NCBI RefSeq assembly: GCF_019923725.1
Contig: NZ_JAHXRI010000007.1
Coordinates: 62,001 to 126,000, forward strand
Reading direction: 5' to 3'
From: Zwartia hollandica
GTDB lineage: Bacteria > Pseudomonadota > Gammaproteobacteria > Burkholderiales > Burkholderiaceae_B
Length of the DNA: 64,000 bases
The position numbers were made by a program, and so were the translations under genes. Positions 56,669-64,000 of this stretch are shown here, piece after piece. Every line of letters starts with the position of its first letter. Position 1 is the first letter of the stretch. The notes under the pieces were generated by a model. The model saw only the letters and a list, made by a program, of their open reading frames with translations. It did not search any database and was not told the DNA's origin.

Positions 56669-58698
56669 ACACCCACATCAAAGTGATCGTTCGGCAAGCC
56701 CTTGGCTTTCCGTTCGATCGCAACCACGAACGCTTGTTCGATATTGCGCGCAAATCGCTCGATATCGAATAGAGGCTGCGTGAGTAATTGGTGCTCTAAT
56801 TTGGTGCGTATCGCAAAGAGCCTGGCAGGGTCTCGAGCCAACGCAATCGCAAGAACCGCATAATCCACTAAGTTGGTCGTGATGAGCTCGTGCAAATCAA
56901 GCGCGCTCAGAAGGCTAGCGCCAACGCGTCCGGCGTATGACCCGCCCTTGCATGTTAAGACAGGCACGCCGGCCCAGAGAGCATCGCTAGCCGTTGTGTG
57001 TGCGTTATACGGCAAAGCATCGATAAATAAATCTGCCGCGCGCTGCCTAGCCAAGTGATCGGCCATTGAATCGATTCGACCGGCGAATACGAGCCGATCT
57101 CCTGCAACACCTCTTGCGACCGCCTCTTTACGAAGGTTCTTCGCGGTTTCCTCTGTCGCCTCTCGCAACCACAGCACGCTATCGGGAACCTCTGACAATA
57201 TCTGCATCCAACGATCAAACATCGCTGGATTAATTTTGTAATTATTATTGAAACAGCAATACACGAAACCTTGTTCCGGTAGACCGAGTTCTTTGCGAGA
57301 AAAAACCCGTTGCGAGGGCCGGCGACTCGGATCGTTTGCTTGATAGCTGTTGGCCAGACGAATGAGTTTCTCGGTGTAATGCATCGCGTCACTTGGCTCG
57401 GCTATTACTTGATCCACCAACACATAATCCATCTCAGGAATACCAGTTGTCCCCGGGTAACCGAGATAACTAACTTGCACAGGCGCGACGCGCGCAAGGA
57501 ATACCCTAGGGCGACAACCCTTGGTCAAGCCAGTTAAATCCACCGCGATATCAAGCTCGCATTCCCGGGCACGCGCCACTAACTGTGTATCCGTGCAGTC
57601 CTTCACATCCAGAAAGTGATCAAAGGTTTTCTCAAGACGTTGCCGCATTTCATCGCGCGTATCGGGGCCAAAAGAGAAACCGAAAATTTCAAAGCGAGCA
57701 CGATCATGCGCTTCGAATAAGCCTGCGCTTAAATAGGCAACAGGATGATTACAGAAATCTCCAGAGAAATACCCTACCCTTAACTTGGCACGGTGGTTGC
57801 GAACCGTCTCCACCCAGGGTGAGCGTATTGTTGAGCGCACAGTGGCAACCCAGGCTTGCGCCACCTGCTTGTGCAAAATAGTATCGTCGGTCAGTGCAAG
57901 CAAGGGAAAAGGCAAACAAACAGGCTTGTCTGCGCGAAGATCTTTTAGCAAGGCTTCAAGGTGTACTTGGTAGTCATCCCATTTGCACTGCTGCGTGTTG
58001 ACGTGCAACAAAGTACCCGCTAGGTAGGGAATCGTGGGGTCAAGCGACAACGCTTGCGTGTAGCTTTGAACAGCAGCTTCATTCTCACGCAGCTCGACAA
58101 GCGCATTGCCACGATTCATCAGCGCCTGCGGGTATTGAGGAGAAATAGCTAGCGCCTGGTCATAGCTTTCAACTGCTTGCCGCCAGCGTCCCAAACGACC
58201 AAAGGCATTGGCCTGATTATAAAAAGCCGCGGCATAACGAGGCGCAAGCTCGATTGCACGTGCGTAACTTGTCAAGGCCTCAGTCACACGTCCCAGCACC
58301 TGCAACAAATCACCTCGATTGTTATGGGCCTCCGCGTACTGCGGATCCAAGGAAATCGCTCGATCGTAGCTAGCTAACGCCAACGTCAGCTTGCGCTGAT
58401 CTTGCAGCACATTGCCGAAATTATTATGTGCAGACGCAACATCGGGATCTAGCTTTAAGGCTTTCCCTATTAGCAAGGCGGCTCGATCTAGTTGCCCTTG
58501 CTGATAGGCCAGCAAGCCAAGCATGTGCACGGCGTCAAAGTGATTGGGGTGCAGTTTGAGCGCACGCTCATACAGGTCCCGTGCTTGCGCAAAGGAGCCG
58601 TGCTGATGGGCCGCAAGCCCTTGTTCTAATTTGGCCTGCGCCTTCATGGCGTCATTCGGCGAAATCGCTCGATGACTCTGCCCTGCTTTAGTTGACAC
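56665..58698 (-). CDS. TPR-containing O-GlcNAc-transferase-like protein (GT41)
   Basis: The 677-residue protein has about seven tetratricopeptide repeats (about 25-260, unit pattern A-x2-A-Y-x2-A-L-x-P) followed by a GT41 catalytic region with RVGYFSGDFCNHPVAYL, SYLGYPGTTGIPEMDY, FNNNYKINP and YNAHTTASDALWAGVPVLT, the UDP-sugar-binding part of OGT/SPINDLY enzymes. It would transfer a sugar to protein Ser/Thr in the cytoplasm. The start is GTG at 58698; an in-frame ATG at 58647 is possible. It stands alone. Confidence 0.92.
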   Translation of the reverse strand: MSTKAGQSHRAISPNDAMKAQAKLEQGLAAHQHGSFAQARDLYERALKLHPNHFDAVHMLGLLAYQQGQLDRAALLIGKALKLDPDVASAHNNFGNVLQDQRKLTLALASYDRAISLDPQYAEAHNNRGDLLQVLGRVTEALTSYARAIELAPRYAAAFYNQANAFGRLGRWRQAVESYDQALAISPQYPQALMNRGNALVELRENEAAVQSYTQALSLDPTIPYLAGTLLHVNTQQCKWDDYQVHLEALLKDLRADKPVCLPFPLLALTDDTILHKQVAQAWVATVRSTIRSPWVETVRNHRAKLRVGYFSGDFCNHPVAYLSAGLFEAHDRARFEIFGFSFGPDTRDEMRQRLEKTFDHFLDVKDCTDTQLVARARECELDIAVDLTGLTKGCRPRVFLARVAPVQVSYLGYPGTTGIPEMDYVLVDQVIAEPSDAMHYTEKLIRLANSYQANDPSRRPSQRVFSRKELGLPEQGFVYCCFNNNYKINPAMFDRWMQILSEVPDSVLWLREATEETAKNLRKEAVARGVAGDRLVFAGRIDSMADHLARQRAADLFIDALPYNAHTTASDALWAGVPVLTCKGGSYAGRVGASLLSALDLHELITTNLVDYAVLAIALARDPARLFAIRTKLEHQLLTQPLFDIERFARNIEQAFVVAIERKAKGLPNDHFDVGV

Positions 58699-58723
58699 GC
58701 GTTAACTCACTTAAACATCAGAA

Positions 58724-58873
58724 TTAACGATCTTTATTTTTAATGCGTGTGAACACCGTGTTTACAACCGTCGCCCGCACCGGATCACTCAGCCCGCTCG
58801 CTGGTTTGGGGGTGGAAGTGTCCTTTTTGGGTTTTTTGGACTCTTTGTTCGACTTTTGCTGACCTTTAGCCAT
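58724..58873 (-). CDS. Lys-rich small protein of 49 residues
   Basis: A short gene from ATG 58873 to TAA 58724. It starts MAKGQQKSNKESKKPKKDTS, the pattern of a small Lys-rich protein widespread in Burkholderiales, and ends with a less charged TVVNTVFTRIKNKDR. The high lysine content suggests nucleic-acid or ribosome binding, but function is not known. It lies 25 bases upstream of the GT41 gene on the same strand. Confidence 0.6.
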   Translation of the reverse strand: MAKGQQKSNKESKKPKKDTSTPKPASGLSDPVRATVVNTVFTRIKNKDR

Positions 58874-58931
58874 GACTGTCTCTGAGAGTTAAACGATAAT
58901 CTAGTTTACAGGTCTATCGAAAAAACTCCCA

Positions 58932-59342
58932 ATGCCAGCGCCTATTTGCATCCCTGCGTCCGAAATTGAGATCACCGCCATGCGCGCCCAGGGTGCCGGT
59001 GGGCAAAATGTGAACAAGGTCTCGAGCGCCATTCATCTGCGGTTTCATGTCCCAACCTCGTCGCTGCCAGCAGGAGTCAAGGTTCGTTTACTTGCGCTAA
59101 GAGACGGACGCATTAGCCGAGACGGCGCAATCATTATTAAGGCACAATCCCATCGCAGCCAAGACTTAAATCGCAGCGATGCTCTCGCTCGCCTGCATGA
59201 ACTCGTCAGTAGCGTCGCACTCCCACCCAAAACACGTCACGCGACGCAACCGACCTATGGGTCCCGGCAGCGTCGCCTCGAGAGCAAACGCAAGCACTCT
59301 GAAGTCAAAACACTCAGAGGAAAATCGGAGTACTCCTCATGA
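58932..59342 (+). CDS. arfB: Ribosome rescue factor ArfB (class I release-factor-like)
   Basis: Peptidyl-tRNA hydrolase that frees stalled ribosomes without a stop codon. The 136-residue protein has the catalytic GGQ (23-25 in RAQGAGGQNVNKVSSAIHLRF) and lacks the codon-recognition domain of RF1/RF2. The C-terminus is a Lys/Arg-rich tail (RQRRLESKRKHSEVK) that fits the empty mRNA channel. The stop overlaps the start of the next gene by four bases. Confidence 0.94.
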   Translation: MPAPICIPASEIEITAMRAQGAGGQNVNKVSSAIHLRFHVPTSSLPAGVKVRLLALRDGRISRDGAIIIKAQSHRSQDLNRSDALARLHELVSSVALPPKTRHATQPTYGSRQRRLESKRKHSEVKTLRGKSEYSS

Positions 59343-59983
59343 ATATCCCTCTCTTTCCGCTTGGCATGACGCTATTCCCTGAAGGGTTGACTGCATTAAA
59401 AATCTTTGAAGTCCGTTACCTTGATATGACACGCGAGAGCTTCCGAGAAAAAATGCCTTTTGGTATCGTCACGCTTAATCAAGGCTCTGAGGTGCGGCAG
59501 CCCGCGGAGCAAGTCTCTTTTGCAGAGGTCGGCACCCTTGCAGAAATCATCCAGTTCGATGCGATACAACCAAGCTTGTACTCCATCCGCTGCAAGGGGC
59601 AAGCACGCTTTAAAATTGATCATGCCGAACAGCTGCCCAATGGGCTATGGCGTGCAGATGTCACAGTCCTTGACGCAGACCTGGACATCGAAATTCCACC
59701 TGAGCTAGCAAAGAGCTCGACCACCTTAGAGCGGGTACTCCATGCGATGGATGAGCAGGGAATCGCCGATGACGAACGACCAATTCTGAAGCCTTACCGT
59801 TTAAACGATTGCGGCTGGGTGAGTAACCGTTGGGCAGAGTTGCTTAACTTAAACGCTTCGCAACGACAGCACCTCATGACACTGGAGAATCCGAGGCTAC
59901 GACTGGACTTGGTTCAAGAGTTACTCGAAGAAATGGGGGCCTTTCGGCCCCCTGCATCAGGCACAACTGACCGGACTGCTTAG
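59339..59983 (+). CDS. Lon-type substrate-binding-domain protein
   Basis: The 214-residue protein consists of the N-terminal domain found in Lon protease, without ATPase or protease domains. It starts NIPLFPLGMTLFPEGLTALKIFEVRYLDM, the LON/PUA-like fold signature. Its stand-alone function is not established. It is translationally coupled to arfB and converges on the aminotransferase gene with stops overlapping by four bases. Confidence 0.9.
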   Translation: MNIPLFPLGMTLFPEGLTALKIFEVRYLDMTRESFREKMPFGIVTLNQGSEVRQPAEQVSFAEVGTLAEIIQFDAIQPSLYSIRCKGQARFKIDHAEQLPNGLWRADVTVLDADLDIEIPPELAKSSTTLERVLHAMDEQGIADDERPILKPYRLNDCGWVSNRWAELLNLNASQRQHLMTLENPRLRLDLVQELLEEMGAFRPPASGTTDRTA

Positions 59984-61188
59984 GTCAACGAGGCACAAAA
60001 CGCATGAATGCGTTTGCAGGCCTCTTCGAGGATTGCATCGGACGTGGCGTAGGAGATTCGAAAATAAGGCGCTAAACCAAAGGCCTCGCCAGGAACAACC
60101 GCCACGAGCTTTTCATCTAACAAGGCTGTTGCGAAATCAAAGTCATTATTGATTTTTTTACCCTTGGGAGTCGTTTTTCCCAGCGTTCCCGCGCAGCTTG
60201 GATACACATAAAAAGCGCCTTGCGGCTTCAAGCAGGTGATACCGGGGCATTCGTTAAGCATGCGTACCACCATGTCGCGGCGTCTCTGAAAAATCACATT
60301 GTGCTTGGCAATGAAATCTTGCGGACCATTGAGTGCCTCAACCGCAGCGGCTTGACTAATAGAAGATGGATTCGAGGTGGACTGGGATTGGATTGTTGAC
60401 ATCGCCTCGATCAGCCAGCTAGGGCCATGGCCATAGCCAATCCGCCAGCCTGTCATGCAGTACGCCTTAGAGACGCCATTTACGGTCAAGATCCGGTCTG
60501 CGATAGCCGGAGCAGCTTGCGCCAACGTACAAAAAGTGGTGCCATCGAATAGCAACTTCTCGTACATGTCGTCGACCATCACCAGTACATTAGGGTGGTT
60601 CTTCAACACATCCCCCAATAGGCGCAGCTCTTGCTCTGTGTAGACCGACCCGGTCGGGTTAGAGGGTGAATTCAAAATCAACCAACGCGTGCGCGGTGTG
60701 ATCGCCTTCTGCAGTTGCGCGGGTGTAATTTTAAAATTAGTCTCGGCGCCGCAAGCAACCGTAACCGCTTTCCCGCCAGCTAAGATCGCCATATCTGGAT
60801 AACTAACCCAACAAGGCGCAGGGATCAACACCTCATCGCCCTCTCCCAAGGTAGCAACCAAGGCATTAAACAAAACTTGCTTGCCGCCAGTTCCGATAAT
60901 CACGTCATTGGGGTTGATGGTCATCGCGTGATCGCGCAAAAACTTCGCAACAATCGCCTTTTTGAGCTCGACCGTGCCATTGACTGGCGTGTAGCGCGTC
61001 TGCCCAGCTCGGATCGCTGTTACCGCTGCATCGCAAATGTTGGCGGGCGTATCCATATCGGGCTCGCCCTGAGCCAGCACAATGACATCTAACCCCTTCG
61101 CCTTCAGCGCCTTGGCGTTATCTGTCACGGCAAGCGTGGGCGACGGCCTGACCAAAGCCATACGAGGTGAAAGTAATGCGGCGCTCAT
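59980..61188 (-). CDS. Aspartate aminotransferase (class I, prokaryotic Iγ-type)
   Basis: A PLP aminotransferase of 402 residues from ATG 61188, preceded by GGAGAG; an in-frame TTG at 61200 adds four residues. Motifs are LNSPSNPTGSVY and the PLP-lysine stretch VNGVSKAYCMTGWRIGYGHGP. The branch typically transaminates aspartate with 2-oxoglutarate and may also act on prephenate. Position away from other amino-acid genes says nothing of its role. Confidence 0.9.
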   Translation of the reverse strand: MSAALLSPRMALVRPSPTLAVTDNAKALKAKGLDVIVLAQGEPDMDTPANICDAAVTAIRAGQTRYTPVNGTVELKKAIVAKFLRDHAMTINPNDVIIGTGGKQVLFNALVATLGEGDEVLIPAPCWVSYPDMAILAGGKAVTVACGAETNFKITPAQLQKAITPRTRWLILNSPSNPTGSVYTEQELRLLGDVLKNHPNVLVMVDDMYEKLLFDGTTFCTLAQAAPAIADRILTVNGVSKAYCMTGWRIGYGHGPSWLIEAMSTIQSQSTSNPSSISQAAAVEALNGPQDFIAKHNVIFQRRRDMVVRMLNECPGITCLKPQGAFYVYPSCAGTLGKTTPKGKKINNDFDFATALLDEKLVAVVPGEAFGLAPYFRISYATSDAILEEACKRIHAFCASLT

Positions 61189-61341
61189 GTTTCTCTCCAA
61201 AATACGCTATAAATCATGCAAAAAGTAGTGGATCAACTATAACCTAAGCCCCTCCCCACCGCGAATGGGCCGCCCCCGTGAACCCACGCACCAAGAAGTA
61301 TGCGCCCATGGTATCGTGCAAAAAATATTTTGGAGACAATC

Positions 61342-62325
61342 ATGATTGGAAAACCCCAGTTTATTCAGCGCGCGTTGGCCTGCACCATGCTGCTGTTTAC
61401 GACGCTCGCCACGCCGGCCTTTGGACAAAACAAGTATCCGGATCGGCCTGTCAAGATCATCGTGGGCTTTCCACCGGGCGGACCGACTGATATCGTCGCC
61501 CGCCTCATTGCCAACCGCTTGGAAAAAGCGCTTGGACAGTCTTTCATCGTCGAAAATAAACCGGGCGGTGGTTCAAATATCGGCTCACAAGAGGCAGCGC
61601 GGGCCAAACCGGACGGCTACACACTCTTTTTGGGTACCGTGGCCAACGCCACAAATATTTCTACGTACAAAAAACTCAATTACGACACCCAGCGTGACTT
61701 TATACCGATTAGTCAGCTAGTCTCCTCGCCGAGCATCCTTGTCGCTAACAATGACCAACCCTTCAAAACGCTACCCGAATTGATTGCGTATGCAAAGGCG
61801 AATCCTGGAAAATTGGCTTACGCGACATCTGGCCCAGGCGGTTCGCCGCACCTCGCTGGGGAAATGCTTAAGTTACGCGCAGGCATCGACTTGCTGCACG
61901 TCCCTTACAAGGGCGCTGCGCCAGCGATGAACGATGTTATTGGCGGACAGGTGGGCATCGGGTTTAAGACTGCCTCCGGCGTCACGACGACCCTTCAGGC
62001 AGGCAAGTTGCGTCCGATTGCGGTTGCGGGACGCGAGCGTATGCCCCAACTTCCTGACGTACCCACCTTGATCGAGCTAGGCTTTCCGGACTTTGAAGTG
62101 AGCTCGTGGAGCGGTCTCATGGCCCCAACCGGCACGCCTCCCGATATCATCAATCTTTTAGCCAAAACAACGATTGAGATTATGAAGTCTCCCGATATCC
62201 GCAAACAATTGGAAGGCATTGGCGCTTTTCCTGTAGGCAGCACGCCTGAAGAGTTTAAGAAATATATTGACGACGAAATTAAAAAATGGGCAGTCGTTGC
62301 AAAAGCTGCAAATATCGAACTCTAA
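61342..62325 (+). CDS. Bug-family periplasmic solute-binding protein
   Basis: Fourth Bug/TctC receptor, 327 residues. ATG 61342 follows GGAGAC at good spacing; an earlier in-frame start at 61300 would put extra residues in front of the signal peptide and is rejected. The signal segment ends near TPAFG, followed by YPDRPVKIIVGFPPGGPTDIVAR and VENKPGGGSNIGS. It is the first gene of a small operon with the CitE-like lyase and the aldo/keto reductase. Confidence 0.93.
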   Translation: MIGKPQFIQRALACTMLLFTTLATPAFGQNKYPDRPVKIIVGFPPGGPTDIVARLIANRLEKALGQSFIVENKPGGGSNIGSQEAARAKPDGYTLFLGTVANATNISTYKKLNYDTQRDFIPISQLVSSPSILVANNDQPFKTLPELIAYAKANPGKLAYATSGPGGSPHLAGEMLKLRAGIDLLHVPYKGAAPAMNDVIGGQVGIGFKTASGVTTTLQAGKLRPIAVAGRERMPQLPDVPTLIELGFPDFEVSSWSGLMAPTGTPPDIINLLAKTTIEIMKSPDIRKQLEGIGAFPVGSTPEEFKKYIDDEIKKWAVVAKAANIEL

Positions 62326-62355
62326 CCAACCACATCAATCTACCTAAGGTCATCA

Positions 62356-63231
62356 ATGGGGACTTTTAGAACTTTTCTTTTCGCTCCGGCGAATCATCCT
62401 AGGCGAACTGAGAAAGCATTTACCTTGGGCGCGGACGCGGTCATCCTTGATCTTGAGGACGCCTGCGCCGTGTCGGAAAAAATTCCAAGTCGTGCAAAAG
62501 TCGTTCAAGCAATGCAACTGCCTCGTAGCTGCCTTGGATACGTTCGTGTCAATCCCATGTCAACGGTTTACGCCTTCGGGGATTTGCAAGAGACGATTCA
62601 ACCAGGTCTTGATGGCGTCGTGTTACCAAAGGTCGAAACAGCGGCTGAGGCCCAAACGGCCGACTGGCTTATTACGCAGCTTGAGCGAGAGCGTGGGCTG
62701 ACTCCTGGCTGCATCGATCTCATGCCAATCATTGAGACAGCCCTTGGCTTAGCGAACTTAGCTAGCATTCTTGCCAACACAGCGCGCATCAAGCGCGTCG
62801 CCTTTGGCGCAGGTGACTTCACGCTTGATCTAGGGCTACGTTGGTCGCGTAGCGAGCTCGAACTTCTTTCCTACAGAAACCAAATCGCCTTGCTTTCACG
62901 TGCGGCTGGCAAAGAGCCACCCATCGACACGGTTTGGGTGGATCTAAAGGATGCGGAAGGTTTTGAGCAGTCGACGCTGCACATCAAAGATCTTGGCTAT
63001 CAAGGCAAGATGTGCATTCACCCCGATCAAATTGCTGTTGCAAATCGCTGCTTCACTCCAACGAGCGAACAGGTAGCTCGAGCGCAACGCGTAGTCGATG
63101 CCTTCGCTGCAGCCGAAGCTGCAGGCTCGTCGTCGATCCAGTTGGATGGGCAGTTCATCGACTACCCGATCGTGTATGCCGCGCAACGCGTACTGGCGAT
63201 TAGTGAAAAAATCGCCAAGCTCGCCGTGTGA
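62356..63231 (+). CDS. CitE-like CoA-ester lyase (HpcH/HpaI superfamily)
   Basis: The 291-residue protein has FLFAPANHPRRTEKAF, DAVILDLEDACAVSEK, the metal-binding glutamate region MPIIETALGLANL and MCIHPDQI. It belongs to the same superfamily as the CitE-like protein at 47.7 kb but is clearly a different branch. It could cleave a hydroxyacyl-CoA derived from the ligand of the adjoining Bug receptor, 30 bases upstream. No CoA-transferase or ligase is in the visible part of the operon. Confidence 0.87.
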   Translation: MGTFRTFLFAPANHPRRTEKAFTLGADAVILDLEDACAVSEKIPSRAKVVQAMQLPRSCLGYVRVNPMSTVYAFGDLQETIQPGLDGVVLPKVETAAEAQTADWLITQLERERGLTPGCIDLMPIIETALGLANLASILANTARIKRVAFGAGDFTLDLGLRWSRSELELLSYRNQIALLSRAAGKEPPIDTVWVDLKDAEGFEQSTLHIKDLGYQGKMCIHPDQIAVANRCFTPTSEQVARAQRVVDAFAAAEAAGSSSIQLDGQFIDYPIVYAAQRVLAISEKIAKLAV

Positions 63232-63282
63232 TAACGTGCGGCCGCAGTTTCTCCTAGCCACCCTTTTCTGCACTCATCAACC

Positions 63283-64000
63283 ATGACAAACACGACGACG
63301 CCCCAGTACATTACTCTCGGTAACAGCGGCCTGCGCGTGCCGCGCCTTTGGTTAGGCGCGATGATGTTTGGTGATCAAACCGACGAAAGTGTTGCGCGTG
63401 AAATGATTGCGGTGACTCGCGATGCAGGACTCAACGCTATTGATACGGCAGATAATTACGCCAACGGCGAGTCTGAACGCATGGTTGGCCGCCTGATCGC
63501 TCAGGACCGCTCGCGCTGGGTACTTGCGACTAAAGTTGCAAATGCGATTGGCAAAGAACCAAATGACAAAGGACTATCGCGTCGCTGGGTCACACAAGAG
63601 GTGGACAACAGTCTCAAGCGCTTGGGCACCGACTGGATTGATGTCTACTACATGCATAAGGATGACGAAGTCACGCCGATCGAAGAAACCTTATCAACCT
63701 TTGCCAGACTAATTGAACAAGGGAAGATTCGGTATTACGGGATCTCAAACTTCCGTGGATGGCGCGTGGCCCGTATGGTCGAGACTGCCCGAAAAATGGG
63801 GATTCCGCAGCCCATCGTTTGTCAACCTCCCTACAGCGCGGTGACCCGCCTGATAGAGACGGAAGTGATTCCAGCGTGCGAACATTATGGCGTGGGCGTT
63901 GTCGCCTACAGCCCCTTAGCGCGCGGAGTCTTGACCGGTAAATATGCTCCGAATGTCGAACCTGATGCCCAAAGTCGCGCCGGCCGAGGAGATCGTCGTA
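63283..64000 (+). CDS. Aldo/keto reductase (C-terminus cut by window edge)
   Basis: NADPH-dependent TIM-barrel oxidoreductase. About 239 codons are present, from ATG 63283. It has LGNSGLRVPRLWLGAMMFG, the catalytic Asp-Tyr region IDTADNYANGESE, the lysine in VLATKV and the histidine in YYMHKDDEVTP, so the catalytic tetrad is visible, plus VVAYSPLARGVLTGKY. It probably belongs to the Bug-CitE operon; the substrate is unknown. Confidence 0.9.
   Translation, partial: MTNTTTPQYITLGNSGLRVPRLWLGAMMFGDQTDESVAREMIAVTRDAGLNAIDTADNYANGESERMVGRLIAQDRSRWVLATKVANAIGKEPNDKGLSRRWVTQEVDNSLKRLGTDWIDVYYMHKDDEVTPIEETLSTFARLIEQGKIRYYGISNFRGWRVARMVETARKMGIPQPIVCQPPYSAVTRLIETEVIPACEHYGVGVVAYSPLARGVLTGKYAPNVEPDAQSRAGRGDRR

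Overview
The window is ordinary chromosomal DNA of a betaproteobacterium, most likely Burkholderiales and probably Alcaligenaceae. The reasons are moderate G+C, housekeeping blocks ordered as in that group (rpsF-priB-rpsR-rplI, rimP-nusA-infB-rbfA-truB), four Bug/TTT-type periplasmic receptors, and many small CoA and aromatic-acid catabolic operons. Both ends cut genes: radA on the left and an aldo/keto reductase on the right. I see no CRISPR array, insertion sequence, integrase, prophage or rRNA operon.

Left part (1-30 kb): radA (partial), the squalene genes hpnC-hpnD-hpnE, crcB, a threonine-branch operon (alaC-like, hom, thrC), an Mth938-like protein, a peroxiredoxin, a PIN-PhoH ATPase, pdxA and a PBP7-type endopeptidase. 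Next come dnaB behind a kinase-fold gene, the S6-PriB-S18-L9 operon with a perfect palindromic terminator, and xseB-ispA-dxs, which supplies isoprenoid precursors. A Rieske oxygenase with an unusual cluster loop, htpX, polA, a LOG-family gene whose start codon overlaps that of polA, and a gabD-like dehydrogenase follow.

Middle (27.7-38.7 kb): a translation and transcription block on the minus strand (rimP-nusA-infB-rbfA-truB-typA). It is preceded by a structured leader ending in an intrinsic terminator just before rimP. Then come rluB with a long disordered tail, scpB and an initiator tRNA-Met with its own promoter and terminator.

Right part (39-64 kb) is accessory metabolism. It holds a two-domain acyl-CoA dehydrogenase with an enoyl-CoA hydratase and a degenerate CobW-like protein, and a nitroreductase. 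Two divergent operons follow: Bug receptor, aconitase-type large and small subunits and an isocitrate-lyase/PEP-mutase-family lyase on one side; CitE-like lyase, Bug receptor, CoA-transferase and lactonase-like amidohydrolase on the other. Together they suggest uptake and cleavage of a small branched or unsaturated di- or tricarboxylic acid, possibly of the dimethylmalate/citramalate/itaconate kind. After aroG-like and dinB come a 2-oxoglutarate dioxygenase-Bug-CMD cluster, an O-GlcNAc-transferase-like protein, a 49-residue Lys-rich protein, arfB, a Lon-substrate-binding-domain protein, an aspartate aminotransferase and a Bug-CitE-AKR cluster.

The best candidates for something less described are the two-operon carboxylic-acid system with its Bug receptors, the complementary-half acyl-CoA dehydrogenase fusion, the P-loop-less CobW-like protein, and the rimP leader attenuator. 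All functions are read from sequence alone.
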